64,000 bases of DNA from Calothrix sp. NIES-4101 (GTDB lineage: Bacteria > Cyanobacteriota > Cyanobacteriia > Cyanobacteriales > Nostocaceae). The notes below the pieces were generated by a model. The model made no database searches and was not told the DNA's origin. It saw only the letters and a program-made list of their open reading frames with translations. The stretch spans positions 2,046,001 through 2,110,000 of the forward strand of contig AP018280.1 of the NCBI GenBank assembly GCA_004296455.1, written 5' to 3'. Of this stretch, positions 41,131-50,024 are shown in pieces (within the stretch, counting starts at the first letter, position 1; each line of letters begins with the position of its first letter). The position numbers were made by a program, and so were the translations under genes.

Positions 41131-41931
41131 TCATGTCCTATTAATCAAGCGATCGGCAATTTTTTCAGCTTCATTAATGGGAATTGCAAAGCCTAATCCT
41201 TGAGCGCCTTGAATAATTGCAGTATTCATCCCAATTACTTGTCCGCGTTGGTTTAATAAAGGGCCTCCAGAATTCCCGGGATTAATTGCGGCATCGGTTT
41301 GAATAAAACTTGCAGTTTGACTTCCTCTTGCACCGAGGGCACGACCTGATCGCCCCGTACCGCTAATAATTCCCACTGTCACCGAATTATCTAAACCCAA
41401 GGGACTACCGATCGCGATCGCCCATTCTCCTGGTCGGAGACTATCGGAGTTTCCTACGCTCACGCTGGGCAAATTTTGCTCTCGCACCCGGACAACAGCC
41501 ACATCCATACGTCTATCTTCACCTAATACCCTACCAGCAATTCGGCGACCATCTTTTAAAGTCACTGTTACTCGCTCTGCACCATCCACCACATGGGCAT
41601 TGGTGAGAATTAAACCATTGGAACTAATAATAAATCCGGAACCTGTTCCCCGTGCTACACGACGACGGAAATTACCGTCACTATCATCATTGATAGTACG
41701 TGATGAGTCAATCCTCACAACCGCAGGGCCAGTTTTCTCAACTGCGATCGCAATAAAATTAGTATCAAGATTACGCCTATTTCCTCGAGATGATGGTGAT
41801 TCAACAATTGGCAGCTCGGAAGTAATCCCCCTGCTAGGTATTGTTTGACTACTGGCAAGAAATGCGATCGCGCCAATTGAAATGAGAGCAAAAATAACGT
41901 AAGGATTTTTAAAAGTCAGGTTAGCAGACAT
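41131..41931 (-). CDS. Short HtrA/Deg-type serine protease without PDZ domain
   Basis: 266 residues. An N-terminal hydrophobic segment ([18 protein letters not shown], about 11-28) acts as signal or anchor, placing the protease in the periplasm or lumen. The S1C domain has the catalytic triad His113 (LTNAHVVDG), Asp143 (DRRMDVAVV) and Ser221 ([10 protein letters not shown]). The protein ends at ADRLINRT, just after the protease domain, where HhoA/HhoB/HtrA continue for about 100 residues with a PDZ domain. No PDZ remnant is evident downstream. A short PDZ-less clade is the likely explanation. Protein quality control is the usual role. Confidence 0.85.
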   Translation of the reverse strand: MSANLTFKNPYVIFALISIGAIAFLASSQTIPSRGITSELPIVESPSSRGNRRNLDTNFIAIAVEKTGPAVVRIDSSRTINDDSDGNFRRRVARGTGSGFIISSNGLILTNAHVVDGAERVTVTLKDGRRIAGRVLGEDRRMDVAVVRVREQNLPSVSVGNSDSLRPGEWAIAIGSPLGLDNSVTVGIISGTGRSGRALGARGSQTASFIQTDAAINPGNSGGPLLNQRGQVIGMNTAIIQGAQGLGFAIPINEAEKIADRLINRT

Positions 41932-41939
41932 TGTTAGAG

Positions 41940-42209
41940 TTGTTGATTATTAATTATTAATTGTTAATTGTTAGTGGTTAATTGGTTAAAAAAATAGATA
42001 TCTCCCAAATTTATCTATGCTATGGGCTTCTTCTCTGTCTCCATATTCCCACTCTCCACATCCGTTACCAAAGTTATGGGGTTCTGAATGTTGATGAAGA
42101 ACATTTATCTATATAACTCTCAACTAACCAGCAACTCAGAAGCATTACCTAATAACTAATAACTATTAACCAATAACCAATCACTATTAACTGTTAACTA
42201 CTAACCCAA
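41940..42209. repeat. Intergenic region with TTAATTGTTA / TAACTATTAAC repeats
   Basis: Between the protease and the M28 gene. 41948-41990 is built from TTAATTGTTA-like units and 42148-42203 from AATAACTATTAACC-like units, partly complementary to each other. No gene. Resembles low-complexity AT repeats common in these genomes; it could form a long imperfect hairpin. Confidence 0.45.
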
Positions 42210-43493
42210 TTAGCCCTGAAGCAAGCGTTTGATAATATCTATCCCTGCTTCGGTGGTTTGATCAAGCAATTTGGGGTCAACTGTTTTATCGTTAGGACTA
42301 TGATAATTTGGCTCTAAACCACGATGGAAAAACATAACTGGTATATTTTTCGCCGCAAACGAAGCATGATCGCTACTCGCACCATTTAAACTACTGGAAC
42401 CAAATAGCTGTATTGTTGGCTCTACAATTTGAGCTAGGGCTGTTAATGATGGTGTTCCTCCAATTTGCAACTGCTTGTTGATACCAACCATGTCAAAGTT
42501 CAGCATTCCTTTTAAGCTGGTGAGAAATTGTGGTGTTGCTTCCTCCACAAAAGCCTGGGAACCATGTAAACCATCTTCTTCGCCATCAAAAGCTACGAAC
42601 CAAGCTCGACGCGCCAGGGGCGAATTTTTGAGATTGCGGGCTAAGGATAGGACAACTGCTGTACCGGAAGCATTATCATTGGCTCCTGGGGCATCTTCTA
42701 CTGAATCGTAATGACCACCTACAATAATTTTAGGTTGGGTGACACCTGCGAGATGGGCGATAACATTACGTCCTGTGACTTTTTGGTTTCTGCCATTAAC
42801 GTTAAGTGTTACATTCAAGGGAGTTTTGCGAGTCTGCGCCACTAACTTTTCACCTTCTTCCCCGGAAATTGCTAAAACCGGAATTTTTGATGTTTCTGTT
42901 AATGCACCACTGCGAAAATGTTCGCTTTTGTTGTTGAAAATTACCACAGCACTAGCACCAGCTTTTTCCGCATTACGTACTTTTTCCGCAAACTTAATTT
43001 CACCACGTTTAATAATCGCGACAGCATCTTTAACCTGACTGGCTTTGATGAAATCGCTGGTACGTCCAAAGTTAGGAATTGCTACCAAACGGGCTTTGAC
43101 TTTGCCGGGAATTGTCCCTTTTAGGGAATATCCTTTAATTGTTTTACCGTCAACAATAATATTTGATTCTAAATCGACAAATTTTGTATAAGTAAAAGTC
43201 TGAATTTTGGTTTTATAACCGGCTTGACGGTATTGTTCAGCTAGATAAACACTGGCTTTTTTGGCTGCATCTGTACCAGTAACCCGCGCTCCCAGGTTTA
43301 CTAATGCTTGTACATCTGCATAGGTTTGATTTGCTCTTGCTTGGCGCTGTTTTGATGGAGTTTCTTTAACATTGGCTGTTTCCGAAACTTCAATAGCATA
43401 GCTGGAAGGGTTGACTGGAGAACCGCAAGCTGTAGATAGCGTGACAAATGTGATCGCAAATAAAGTCTGGAATCCAGGTTTGGTTAATTTCAT
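42210..43493 (-). CDS. M28-family zinc aminopeptidase, lipoprotein with PA domain
   Basis: 427 residues from the ATG at 43493, chosen because MKLTKPGFQTLFAITFVTLS runs into a lipobox (LSTAC) with lipidated Cys; the frame starts further up at 43532. A PA-type insert at about 110-235 (YKTKIQTFTYTKFVDLESNI; AVAIIKRGEIKFAEKVRNAE) precedes the M28 catalytic part. Zinc ligands and catalytic Glu: VGGHYDSVEDAPGANDNASG (His, Asp), AFDGEEDGLHGS (Glu-Glu), NFDMVG (Asp) and EPNYHSPND (His). It is a probable membrane-bound periplasmic peptidase for nutrient peptides or wall turnover. Complete and undamaged. Confidence 0.9.
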   Translation of the reverse strand: MKLTKPGFQTLFAITFVTLSTACGSPVNPSSYAIEVSETANVKETPSKQRQARANQTYADVQALVNLGARVTGTDAAKKASVYLAEQYRQAGYKTKIQTFTYTKFVDLESNIIVDGKTIKGYSLKGTIPGKVKARLVAIPNFGRTSDFIKASQVKDAVAIIKRGEIKFAEKVRNAEKAGASAVVIFNNKSEHFRSGALTETSKIPVLAISGEEGEKLVAQTRKTPLNVTLNVNGRNQKVTGRNVIAHLAGVTQPKIIVGGHYDSVEDAPGANDNASGTAVVLSLARNLKNSPLARRAWFVAFDGEEDGLHGSQAFVEEATPQFLTSLKGMLNFDMVGINKQLQIGGTPSLTALAQIVEPTIQLFGSSSLNGASSDHASFAAKNIPVMFFHRGLEPNYHSPNDKTVDPKLLDQTTEAGIDIIKRLLQG

Positions 43494-44182
43494 TGACTCA
43501 TAATTCACTATACATTTATAGTAAACTTTCACAAAAAATCATACCCTGGCGAATCACCCTACAGGTTGACACCAAAAGTCTGTAAATCAAGTACAGAGAT
43601 GAATTTTTCTTCTGCCTACACTCCATATATTGTCAAATAATTTAATAAAATGTTTTTATAAAATACTTGATTTTATGATTATCAATATCTATATTCATCG
43701 CCAATATTTTCCTGAAAATTCAAAATTTGTTGATTGCTTTTACCCTAACTAGTGGTAATCTAAATATGGATGGAGATTTTGTCATCAGGATGCATTTTTA
43801 GGATACTAGTTCTGTCAAAAAATTCCGAATTTTTGACTTTCTAGCCGAAATTTATCAAAACCCGGTTTTTCATCAAAAAGTAAAATGATGCTCGATACTT
43901 AAATCAAAGAAACTGGGTTTCTTTAGTCTTCAGATTTACTTTATAGATAGCCTCTTCAATAAAAATCTCAAACCTTATTTTATATCCCTAATATATCCCC
44001 ACTAATCACAAAGTTGGGGATATTATTTTCTCCTTACCCCTGCATCAATACTCCCTAAAAATTACCTAGGCAGTATTAAAAATCAAAAATACTGCCCTTA
44101 CCCCTCATGGCTCTTACCCCCTTTTCACTCGCAGAAAATCAATGTTATCACCAAACTATAAATTTATACATGCCTTCAGGAT
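43494..44182. other. 690-bp intergenic region with two hairpins
   Basis: No gene. One inverted repeat pairs AAACCCGGTTT (43858-43868) with AAACTGGGTTT (43910-43920), one mismatch. A second hairpin of the ATATCCCC family has arms 43993-44001 and 44015-44023. The region separates divergent genes, so the hairpins are not obvious terminators of either and may be mobile repeats. Confidence 0.5.
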
Positions 44183-46372
44183 ATGACTTTAATACAAGAA
44201 ATGCCTGTAAATTCTCCTTTACCAGTGCTTCAGGAAACAACAGCAACTTGGGGAAAAATCTTATTGCCCGACAATACGAGTAAAATAATTTCTCTTCAAC
44301 TAAGTAAAAATAACAGCTTAGTATTAACATTAAAAAATAGAATTTGGCAGTATCGAGATAACACAACATGGGAAATTATTGCCTCATCTCCCAATTCCGG
44401 AAGTATTTCCCAATATCTAATCGGTGATACAGTCACTTATGTAATTGTAAATTCCCTAGCCTATGAAATGAAGTTAGGAACAAGTGGATGGAAAGCGATT
44501 CCTAACAGTAGCTTTGTTGATTTAGCTGTAGTTGATGGTGACACTTTATGGGGTATTAACGAAGCTGGATATTTACATCAATATACCCCCGGTAATAATT
44601 GGATAAAAGCCGAAATTGCGCCGCTCAAATTGTGGAAATCAAGTCAATCGGTGGGAATTGCAGCCAAAGGTAATAATTTCTGGTTTGGATTGAGATTCCG
44701 AGCCAAACAACTCTTTGAGCAAGATAAAAATCCCATCGCGAGAGAAACAGTTTGGCAGCTACAAAAAGAAAATCAAAGTGAAGCTCAACTATATAGGCAA
44801 ATAGATATTACTGAAAATATCAATTTACTGAATCTGAGCGGTAAACCATTTGGACCATTTGGACAATTGTGCACAACACCCGATGGCATATTATATGCAT
44901 CTACAGAACAAGGTGTATGGCAGCGTTCCCTGAATAATCTAGATAATAATTCAGGATGGCAGCAATTGCGATCGCACGCTGGAAAAATCCTATTATTTCC
45001 CCTCAGTAACTCCTCTCTATTAACCTACAATCCCCGTTCCCAAGAACTTCTCTGGTGGAACAATCAAATTTGGCATAGTATTCCTACACCTCCCCATGAA
45101 ATATCATCTGCTGTTTTGGTCGGTGACATTTTGTATATTACTGGCAACAACACTTTATCCGTTATTTCCATCAAAACTGCCAAATCGATGGAACCTCCGC
45201 AACCACGAATGGCAACCTATCTTAATCTTGGTAAACTTAGCACCGCTATTTATTGCCAAAATCAACTTTTCGTAACCAACGAAAATACTTTATTTCAAAT
45301 CGCAGCCAATAACCCCAAACCAATTTCGGCAATACCTTTAACCACACCTGCATTTGATATTTCCCATAGCAGCGACAAGACTTATCAAAATAGTGAGAAT
45401 ATATTCATTGCAACTCAAGGTGAATTACTCAAATACAGTATCAGCGAGAATATCCTGAAAACTGTATTTATTAACCCCACACCTCCGCAAAAAGCCAGAG
45501 TTGATAGCGATCGCGATTTTACTGCATACTTAACAGATAAAACCATTCGTGTTTTCGATAATAGTAATCATAACCTCGTGACTCAAATCACAATTAGTGC
45601 TGATTACGTCGAAGATATCGCCATCAAAAATAATAAACTCTACGTTGTTGGCTATAACAACCAACGCAACACCCAAAAAAAACAACCAGTCCAAAGTGCA
45701 TTTTTAAGATGCTTCCAAATTACCAACACCCTGACACAGCTATGGCAAACTTGGGGTTTTTCCGGTAACGAACTTGGTAATGACATGGCAGATACACGCA
45801 TGTACAGAGTTGTTGCTAATGACAGCGAAGTCGCAGTTCTCGGAGAATCCGCAGGTGGCAATACAGCTTATCGTTGGAATGGCAAAGACTTATCAACTTC
45901 CACATTAGTCACCTACGACATGTTCAATGATGCATTTGATGCCAAATCAGCGCATTTTAGTTATTATGCGATCGTTGATGCATCGACTGGTACGGTAAAA
46001 CGTGGACAATTTTCCATACCTCGACTACTACCTAGTTCTAGTCGTTCCAATACTAATAGAACTCGTAGTTTGGCATTTGATGAAAATAATTTATACATTG
46101 GTACATTCTCCTCTTTCCAAATTAGTAACCGTGACTTTGTGAAATTTCTTGGTCAAAAACCACCTATTTATAAAGATGGAGATGCTGCCTTATTAAAAGT
46201 GCCAAATGATTTGAAAGTGCGTGATTTTTGGTTTACCCCTGGGAATGGACAAGTATTATTTTTTGATAGTAATTGTACTGTGATTAATGTTGCGGCGAAT
46301 ACACCCCAAAATCCACTTTTAAACGGTATTGGTAGAGTTAATCAAGAAGATACATATGTAATTATTTGGTAA
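44183..46372 (+). CDS. Large orphan protein, beta-propeller/tectonin-like repeats
   Basis: 729 residues with no signal peptide or membrane helix and no family that I recognise. Many short beta segments with Trp at repeat ends occur: NRIWQYRDNTTWEIIASSPN, GTSGWKAIPNSSFVDLAVVD, GDTLWGINEAGYLHQYTPGN, GVWQRSLNNLDNNSGWQQLR, WWNNQIWHSIPTPPHEISSA. The G-x-W-x-x-I ... LWGIN spacing resembles tectonin-type beta-propellers in the N-terminal 350 residues. The second half has blades of another type (DISHSSDKTYQNSENIFIAT; FSSFQISNRDFVKFLGQKPP). A binding or structural role is inferred. It is monocistronic and ends with a hairpin. Confidence 0.6.
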   Translation: MTLIQEMPVNSPLPVLQETTATWGKILLPDNTSKIISLQLSKNNSLVLTLKNRIWQYRDNTTWEIIASSPNSGSISQYLIGDTVTYVIVNSLAYEMKLGTSGWKAIPNSSFVDLAVVDGDTLWGINEAGYLHQYTPGNNWIKAEIAPLKLWKSSQSVGIAAKGNNFWFGLRFRAKQLFEQDKNPIARETVWQLQKENQSEAQLYRQIDITENINLLNLSGKPFGPFGQLCTTPDGILYASTEQGVWQRSLNNLDNNSGWQQLRSHAGKILLFPLSNSSLLTYNPRSQELLWWNNQIWHSIPTPPHEISSAVLVGDILYITGNNTLSVISIKTAKSMEPPQPRMATYLNLGKLSTAIYCQNQLFVTNENTLFQIAANNPKPISAIPLTTPAFDISHSSDKTYQNSENIFIATQGELLKYSISENILKTVFINPTPPQKARVDSDRDFTAYLTDKTIRVFDNSNHNLVTQITISADYVEDIAIKNNKLYVVGYNNQRNTQKKQPVQSAFLRCFQITNTLTQLWQTWGFSGNELGNDMADTRMYRVVANDSEVAVLGESAGGNTAYRWNGKDLSTSTLVTYDMFNDAFDAKSAHFSYYAIVDASTGTVKRGQFSIPRLLPSSSRSNTNRTRSLAFDENNLYIGTFSSFQISNRDFVKFLGQKPPIYKDGDAALLKVPNDLKVRDFWFTPGNGQVLFFDSNCTVINVAANTPQNPLLNGIGRVNQEDTYVIIW

Positions 46373-46405
46373 TAAAATTTGGTAATAGTATAAACAGCAT
46401 ATTTC

Positions 46406-46438
46406 ATATCCTCGATAGCTCTTCCAAGTCGGGGATAT
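46406..46438 (+). terminator. Hairpin of the ATATCCCC family after the propeller gene
   Basis: ATATCCTCG at 46406-46414 pairs with CGGGGATAT at 46430-46438 (one wobble), followed by TTTTATATTTATG. It lies 34 bases after the stop codon. The remainder of 46373-46689 holds no gene and presumably the promoter of the response-regulator gene. Confidence 0.6.
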
Positions 46439-46689
46439 TTTATATTTATGAATAATTGCTAAATGTAATATTTACTTTTAGTTAAATAATCAAGCTGCAA
46501 AAGCTATTGATTTATGTGAAGATAGTAGATAAGCTTTTATGTTCAAACTTTAATTATAAAACCTGTGCCAGCTATACCGAAAGACCTATTTATTCTCTGC
46601 CAAAAAATTTTCCAGTCAACAAAATAATTGTAGGAAATTGAGATTTATTTAGTTATTAGTTAAACTTCACTCTCACCCCTATTCTCAAT

Positions 46690-47349
46690 ATGTCCCTAAA
46701 TCTACCAATTGGTGCACCTCCCCTACGCATTTTAATTGTTGAAGATGACCCAATGATGCAGTTAGGACTCGAACAGTCATTGATGGCTTACCCACAACTG
46801 GAAATTATTGGACAAGCTGATGACGGTTATTTTGGTGTACAGGCAGCGTTGAAACTCAAACCAGATTTGGTGGTAATGGACATTGGCTTACCGCGTTTGG
46901 ATGGCATTGCCGCAACACAACAGATTAAAGCAGCTTTACCGGAAGTGCGTGTAGTCATGTTAACCTCACATCAAACGGAAACTGAGATTATTGCAGCCTT
47001 ATCTAGTGGCGCAGATGCTTACTGTATTAAGGGTGCAACCGTTGAAAGACTTTTAAGTGCAATTTCTGCGGCTGTAGAAGGTGCTACATATCTTGATCCG
47101 CAAATTGCGAGGAAAGTAATTGAAAATCTGAAACCTCCTTCTCACCAAGGAAATACAGCTAATTTATCGCAACGGGAGTTAGATGTATTGAGATTGATGG
47201 TAGATGGTTTGAGTAATCCAGAAATTGCTGAAAAACTATATCTCAGTCCTAATACTATTAAAACTCACGTTCGGGGAATTATGAATAAACTTTCGGTAGA
47301 TGACAGAGTACAAGCAGCTGTAGTTGCATTGCGATCAGGGTTAGTTTAA
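46690..47349 (+). CDS. NarL/FixJ-family response regulator
   Basis: 219 residues. Receiver domain about 12-130 with the acidic pair in LIVEDDPM, phospho-acceptor Asp64 (VVMDIGLPRLDG), Thr/Ser in MLTSHQTE and Lys in YCIKGAT. A LuxR-type helix-turn-helix spans about 153-215 (LSQRELDVLRLMVDGLSNPE; IAEKLYLSPNTIKTHVRGIM). A phosphorylation-controlled transcription factor. No histidine kinase is adjacent, so its input is unknown. Normal length. Confidence 0.92.
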   Translation: MSLNLPIGAPPLRILIVEDDPMMQLGLEQSLMAYPQLEIIGQADDGYFGVQAALKLKPDLVVMDIGLPRLDGIAATQQIKAALPEVRVVMLTSHQTETEIIAALSSGADAYCIKGATVERLLSAISAAVEGATYLDPQIARKVIENLKPPSHQGNTANLSQRELDVLRLMVDGLSNPEIAEKLYLSPNTIKTHVRGIMNKLSVDDRVQAAVVALRSGLV

Positions 47350-47478
47350 ACTTTTTGTGACTTAGTGTAACGTGACTTCAATAAACCTAACCCCAAGTAA
47401 TTTATAAAGTTTTGGTTATTGCTTTATTGTAAATCTATAGCTTCTTGTGCTGTTGCTATAATTTGCCCTCCGTATTCG

Positions 47479-48045
47479 TCATCTATAACCAAGAATAAGA
47501 ACAGGTATATCTATATTTGAAACCCCACGTTGTTCTAAGTCCCAAATAAATTGCTCGAAGAAGGAAACACCAGATGACATTGCATTTACAAGTTGTTTCA
47601 CTGGTACTATTTCTACTCCTGCATCAATATGTCCTAAATTTTTGAAAATCGTCATTTTTGCACAGACGTTGTACACCATGAACGAATACTTACCAAACTG
47701 AACCTCAACACCAAGCTTTTCTTTCACAAAATCCATATCTCGGAAAGAACCATCCATTTTTACGTTTGTTTGATACCCAGGCGTATAGAATTTTGTTGGA
47801 TATTCACAACGAACACGTCTATTTATCCAACCACGTGTTCCAAATCCTATTTTGAATGCTTTATTAAGGGATGGAGGACTATACAACATTTGATAGTTAC
47901 GTCTAGCTTCCTTACTTTCTTTTGTCCTATGTTGTCTTGCATCAACATTCCCAATGACTTCATATATCTCATCTAATAAACATGGATACTGTTGCTGTAT
48001 ATACTCTTTCCCTCCATTAAAGGAGTATTCTCCAGCAATAATCAT
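47479..48045 (-). CDS. BglII-like type II restriction endonuclease, probable C-terminal frameshift
   Basis: 188 residues. DMDFVKEKLGVEVQFGKYSF (103-122) matches BglII as I recall it: an acidic residue, then the VEVQF strand with Glu114 and Gln116. GVSNIDIPVLILG matches the VPIRLVG strand near the BglII C-terminus. BglII cleaves AGATCT. The frame ends abruptly at LILGYR-stop. In the neighbouring frame the next bases read VIDDEYGGQIIATAQEAIDL and stop at about 47424, which resembles the continuation of the family. A one-base indel near 47485 has therefore probably cut about 20 residues. The methyltransferase gene overlaps by 4 bases upstream. Confidence 0.75.
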   Translation of the reverse strand: MIIAGEYSFNGGKEYIQQQYPCLLDEIYEVIGNVDARQHRTKESKEARRNYQMLYSPPSLNKAFKIGFGTRGWINRRVRCEYPTKFYTPGYQTNVKMDGSFRDMDFVKEKLGVEVQFGKYSFMVYNVCAKMTIFKNLGHIDAGVEIVPVKQLVNAMSSGVSFFEQFIWDLEQRGVSNIDIPVLILGYR

Positions 48046-49031
48046 GATTCTGTAATTACCTCAAATAAATCTTGATTTTTCCACTCTTCAGGAACTTGTG
48101 CAACACGTTCCCGTCCCGTTGGTTTATGAATTGCTTTACCCATTGCACGTAATTTTAATTCACCACGATATAAAGCTTTTAATCTTTCTTTTGCTATATT
48201 TGTATAACGTTGTTCTTTATCAATTCCAATTGCTTGATGATTATGATTAATGGCTGCAATTAATGAAGAACCCACACCACAAAAGGGATCGAGAATGTAA
48301 TCATTCTCATTAGTAAAAGCAAGGACACACCGTTCCACAAGCTCAACGGGAAATTGACAGGGGTGTATTGTTTTTTCTGGATGGTTTGACTTGACATTGG
48401 GAATATCCCACAGTTCTTTTTCCCATTCATGAGCTACTATTTCCCAAATATCAGAAGGGTTTTTGCCTAGAGGATTTCCTGATGGCATTCCTTTATTTTT
48501 ACCTTTAAAATGACGTTTCCCTGGATATTTTGATGGTACTCGGACAGCATCTAAATTAAAGGTATATGTGTCGCTTTTTGTAAACCAAAGTAATGTTTCA
48601 TAACGTCCTGAAAAACGTCTTGATGCATGTAATCCATGCCCAAAATGCCAAATTATACGATTACGTAATTTTAAGCCACGTTTTTTAAATAAATGGTAAT
48701 AGTAAATATCAAGTGGAAACACTTCACCATTTTGCACATAGTTCCCCACTTGCCAGCAGAGACTTCCTTGCGTATTTAAAACTCTTACCAATTCATCTAT
48801 AATTGAATCTTGCTCTGCTAAATAAAGTTCAATACTACGACGAGTTTCATATTCTTTACCAATATTATATGGTGGAGATGTAACAATCAGAGTTGCTATT
48901 TCAGAAGGTAATGAATACAAAAAAATTTCAGCTACACCAGTATGCAAGATAACATTTGCATTAGGTGTAAAAGACTCTGAAAATACAGGATATTTTTTTA
49001 AGAATAGCGGTAGCTGTTCTGCTTCCGTCAT
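48042..49031 (-). CDS. DNA methyltransferase (N4-cytosine/N6-adenine type), partner of the BglII-like nuclease
   Basis: 329 residues. Motif IV is TSPPYN (51-56), with S-P-P-Y favouring N4-cytosine methylation. Motif I follows late in the sequence (ILDPFCGVGSSLIAAINHNH), giving the beta-class order. Between them are RRSIELYLAEQDSIIDELVR, LCWQVGNYV, the target-recognition region (about 130-215) and KTIHPCQFPVELVERCVLAF. It probably protects host DNA from the adjacent nuclease. If the pair is BglII-like the expected site is AGATCT (inference). No damage seen, so modification may persist although the nuclease is broken. Confidence 0.88.
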   Translation of the reverse strand: MTEAEQLPLFLKKYPVFSESFTPNANVILHTGVAEIFLYSLPSEIATLIVTSPPYNIGKEYETRRSIELYLAEQDSIIDELVRVLNTQGSLCWQVGNYVQNGEVFPLDIYYYHLFKKRGLKLRNRIIWHFGHGLHASRRFSGRYETLLWFTKSDTYTFNLDAVRVPSKYPGKRHFKGKNKGMPSGNPLGKNPSDIWEIVAHEWEKELWDIPNVKSNHPEKTIHPCQFPVELVERCVLAFTNENDYILDPFCGVGSSLIAAINHNHQAIGIDKEQRYTNIAKERLKALYRGELKLRAMGKAIHKPTGRERVAQVPEEWKNQDLFEVITES

Positions 49032-49565
49032 AGTATTATATATTCTACGATAATGTGTATGGTAGCATAAAAGCTAAGTTTAACAATATATCTGATTTCC
49101 TAAAATTGTTTTTAAATTTTTGTCTAAGTGAGATAATCTTTATAATCTTTCATCGGCAGATTTAAAATTTCATTAGAGTATTATAACAATTATGAAGTTA
49201 TTTATATAAATTTGTGACTATCTTATTAGCCGCGATCGCAATCATATATCGAATCCTGGCGATTACAAATATTTTTGCTGAAACTAAAGTCAAGGAAAGT
49301 ATTTAAAGGTAAATAAAAATGCCAAGAAAGCAGAATAAACTGTAATTTTAATATCAATAAATAAACCCTCCCGATGAATTTAAGGAGGGTTGATGATAAT
49401 CCACGTGGGTTGACTTCATTTACCGACAAAGTGCTGTAACTCTCCCCCAAATTTGGCAACACATACATCTGGTGTCTCTCTCCACATCCCCACATCAACT
49501 GTTACTTTCTTTTGGAGCATTGGTAAATAGCCTCTCTCAGTAAAAATACTAACTGAAAATCAATT
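49032..49565. other. 534-bp intergenic region with one hairpin
   Basis: No convincing gene. AACCCTCC at 49364-49371 pairs with GGAGGGTT at 49384-49391 around a 12-base loop, and CCACGTGG lies close by at about 49401. The rest is AT-rich. The hairpin lies in the spacer behind the small 49566-49808 gene and may terminate it. Confidence 0.45.
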
Positions 49566-49808
49566 TTACATCTTGCCTTTTTGCATCACTTGTTGTAGAT
49601 GATGACGAATTTCTTGTACATGCTCAATGTCTGCTTGACGTAATTTTTGGAACAGTTCAACGCAAGGTTGTGAGTTAGATTCTTGAGCATCTTTGATGTA
49701 GGTTTCGTAAGCTTTGACTGCTTCAGCTTTATTTTGTAGTACAGTCACAAAGTCGTATTCTAAGTTGCTCAATGCCCGTTGTGTATCCTTTGTTGTCGCT
49801 TGAGTCAT
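49566..49808 (-). CDS. Small helical protein, unknown
   Basis: 80 residues from an ATG with a good GGAGGGTC site upstream. Sequence MTQATTKDTQRALSNLEYDF, VTVLQNKAEAVKAYETYIKD, AQESNSQPCVELFQKLRQAD, IEHVQEIRHHLQQVMQKGKM. Entirely helical, with His/Glu positions (HVQEIRHHL) reminiscent of ferritin-like small proteins in cyanobacteria. Function unknown; stress-related in analogous cases, not shown here. Monocistronic. Confidence 0.65.
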   Translation of the reverse strand: MTQATTKDTQRALSNLEYDFVTVLQNKAEAVKAYETYIKDAQESNSQPCVELFQKLRQADIEHVQEIRHHLQQVMQKGKM

Positions 49809-50024
49809 AAAATGACCCTCCTGAGTGTTTTTACTTTTTCTTACTCACTTTTACTCCCCTAAAATTTTTGATTCATCATCCTAAATGAATAGGTAATTTA
49901 TCAACAATTTCACTCTTTTTGGGCAAGATTTTATTGGTTATTGATTCTAATTAATTTCTCAAAAAACTATACGTTTTGGATTTTGTATCTGACACCAAGG
50001 CGGTGATAGCTGATAAATTTCTGA

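Noticed and set aside
16207-46438. CRISPR array made of the repeated hairpins
   Set aside because: Copies are tens of kilobases apart, with no regular spacers and no cas genes.
49226-49498. 90-residue reverse frame in the gap behind the restriction-modification genes
   Set aside because: No ribosome site, unlikely composition, spans a hairpin; treated as non-coding.
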